From the NCBI GenBank assembly GCA_947095535.1, contig OX352773.1:213796093-213860092 (forward strand): 64,000 bases of DNA, given 5' to 3'. Each line of letters begins with the position of its first letter. Within the stretch, counting starts at the first letter, position 1. The position numbers were made by a program, and so were the translations under genes. This document shows, one piece after another, positions 62,290 to 64,000 of this stretch. The stretch comes from Poecilobothrus nobilitatus (taxonomy: Eukaryota > Arthropoda > Insecta > Diptera > Dolichopodidae). The notes beneath the pieces were generated by a model, which did not search any database, had not been told where the DNA came from, and was given only the letters and a program-made list of their open reading frames with translations.

Positions 62290-63252
62290 GTGAGTCACTC
62301 TGCTTATAATATTATTATTTAAATTTTTCAGTATTTTAAAATAATTTGAGTGAATTTTATAATTTCTAGAACCATGGTTTATACATATGTATATTCAAAT
62401 TCCAACCTTCCACTTAACAATTATCAATTAAAAACTTTTCCAAATATGCCATACCCTAGTACTATATTTACTACTAAGTGGAAAATGTATGTTTATTAAT
62501 TTATACCAAGGCCTAAGTAAACAGGCCAAGAACTGAAAACACATGAATGTAGTTGTGAGAGAATTGCAATCGATTCTCACATATCGCGCGTATGAATAAT
62601 TTCATAATTGATGTGAGTGTCGATTATAGCCATATAAGCGTGTACAAAATTTTAAAGTATGAAAGTAGTGTCGACGTATACTATTACAATATTGAGATAA
62701 TTTATCTTAAGAAGCTTTTAAATAAAAAATTTAAAGGAAGACAATTTTTTAAATGAATATTTATGAATGAAAATATTATATTTAAAAATATTTTTCTTTA
62801 ATGAATTATGTAAAAAAGATGCGACTTTAATTTCCTCTTTGGACCAAATTGAATAAAGTAAATGGTTTTTGTGTTATTTCAAGATTTATAGTCGGCCCTA
62901 TTTTTACTTGTAAATTTGTTAAAAGCTGGCCCCTTATTAAGCTTTTACTCTCTGTACTTTATGGCCTGATAATTGATGTGAGTCTCGATTTATACTAAAC
63001 ATACTACAAAATACAAAATATATTGTCTTAATATGCATATGTATTCATATATGTGTATTATTATACATCACCATGCATACATTGCATTGTTTCTTTAAAT
63101 TCATATAATAATTTCTTATAAATACAACAAAATACGTATATACGTCGCTATCGCTATATATGTATATCAATATTCTTATTATATGTAAATCACTCATTTA
63201 TTAGTGACATATACGAAAATAATGTAAATAAACATGAGATATAAGTATGTAA
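62290..63252. other. Gene-free stretch before the mariner-like element
   Basis: Holds a small hairpin at 62555-62580 (GTGAGAGAATTG...CGATTCTCAC) and two copies of aattgatgtgagtNtcgatt (near 62606 and 62970). No gene. Confidence 0.5.
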
Positions 63253-64000
63253 AGGGTCTTTCAAATTGAGTTTTCAAAAATTGGCGCCTGTGTAACACAC
63301 TTCAAACATTGAACGCACCCATATTATATGTCATTTTGATAGTTGAAGGTTTGCCATTTATAAAAATGGTGTCGTATACATTACAACAACGTGTTGAAAT
63401 TATTGAATTATTTTATGAAAATGGTCGTTCTGTAAAAAATGTATTTCGTAAATTCCACGAGGTTTATGGTCGACATAATCGTCCAACAGAGCAACAAATT
63501 GGTGATATTGTGCGAAAATTTCAAGAAACTGGTGCAGTACAAGATCGAGAAAGACATCAGTATGCTCGTGCCGGTCGTTCACAAGAAAATATTTGTGCTG
63601 TGAGTGATAGTGTTACAACTGACCCCACCATGTCAATTTCCCGACGTTCACAAAAATTGGGACTTTCTGAGTCAACTGTATGGCGTATTATGCACAAAGA
63701 TTTAGCGTTGAAGGCCTACAAAGTTCAATTGAGACAAGAATTGCTGCTACACGATCATTCCATTCGTCAGGGCTTTAAGAATTGGGTACTGGAACAAAAC
63801 GGCAAATTTTAAAAAAAAAAATCATCTTTTCGGACGAAGCACATTTCGAGATCGGTGGCTACGTTAATAAACAATACTGCCGTATTTGAGGAGAGGAAAA
63901 CCGTCGCGTGACCCTCGCAATGTTTGGTGTGCATTGTTGTCTGGTGGATGTAGTTGGTCCGTACTTTTTCGAAAATGATGCTGCAAGAACCATATTCGTT
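63253..64000 (+). mobile_element. Tc1/mariner-superfamily element, cut by the window edge
   Basis: The probable left end is near 63253 (gggtctttcaaattgag), about 110 bases before the transposase start. The right end is outside the window, so neither the inverted repeat nor a TA duplication can be confirmed. The element is inactive as far as seen. Confidence 0.75.
63366..64000 (+). pseudogene. Broken Tc1/mariner-type transposase gene (5' part)
   Basis: Transposase of a cut-and-paste DNA element; it would bind the element ends and excise it. The ATG at 63366 (MVSYTLQQRVEIIELFYENG) is preferred over the upstream TTG because family members begin this way. Residues 1-60 are the first helix-turn-helix (DUF4817-like, with YGRHNRPTEQQI and IVRKFQETGAV), and about 75-115 the second DNA-binding helix set (SISRRSQKLGLSESTVWRIM). 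The frame stops at 63812 in an A run. The catalytic part goes on in another frame from 63821 with IIFSDEAHF, which holds the first catalytic Asp, then GGYVNKQYCRI and a TGA in place of Trp. Around 63908-63960 the frame changes twice more (NVWCALLSGG in one frame, GPYFFENDAA in the other). The second and third acidic residues lie beyond the window, so the DD34D/DD41D-type class cannot be set. Confidence 0.88.

Noticed and set aside
1..64000. CRISPR array, bacterial operon or viral insertion
   Set aside because: No regularly spaced identical repeats with unique spacers, no prokaryotic gene layout, and no recognisable viral coding sequence; tandem arrays here are satellite or foldback repeats.

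Overview
The window looks like nuclear DNA of an insect, most probably a fly (Diptera). It is strongly AT-rich, introns are short with normal GT/AG borders, and three cuticular-protein genes start with the four-residue first exon typical of fly CPR genes (M-A-F-K type, then an intron, then the signal peptide). Nothing in it looks bacterial, organellar or viral. Fly is an inference; no species can be named.

Layout. (1) 1-6650 is a small cluster of secreted cuticle-protein genes. Gene A (238-1187, +) and gene C (4981-6467, -) encode proteins with the extended Rebers-Riddiford RR-2 chitin-binding domain. Gene B (1781-2718, +) is a diverged relative of gene A that keeps the gene layout and the start of the domain but has lost its core. 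A and B point at C, so the cluster is convergent. All three have upstream TATA-like boxes. The longest open frames alone give only the last exons; the spliced models here were read by eye.

(2) From about 6.7 kb to the right edge (57 kb) I find no supportable host gene. The stretch is a graveyard of small mobile elements in AT-rich DNA: two tRNA-derived SINE families, a LINE carboxy-terminal relic whose 3' end is shared with one SINE family, a hAT-type nonautonomous element with an 8-bp target duplication, a pogo/Tigger-type relic with a second hairpin element inserted in it, several TIR/MITE-like elements, an element with a tandem-repeat core present in three places, an inverted pair of a 0.5-1.1 kb repeat, and at the right edge a broken Tc1/mariner-superfamily transposase gene that runs off the window.

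(3) The most unusual structure is a set of foldback-like loci (near 28.3, 34.4, 48.4 and 60.5 kb, with a core-only copy near 43.4 kb). They share a common internal core, but their long inverted arms are built from short (about 15 bp) iterated units whose sequence differs from locus to locus. This resembles the layout of Drosophila FB elements but with arm repeats that change around a shared core; I cannot name a described family that does this.

The gene cluster works as one functional unit (secreted structural cuticle proteins). The remainder has no evident shared function. Boundaries of degenerate repeats are approximate and were read by eye.
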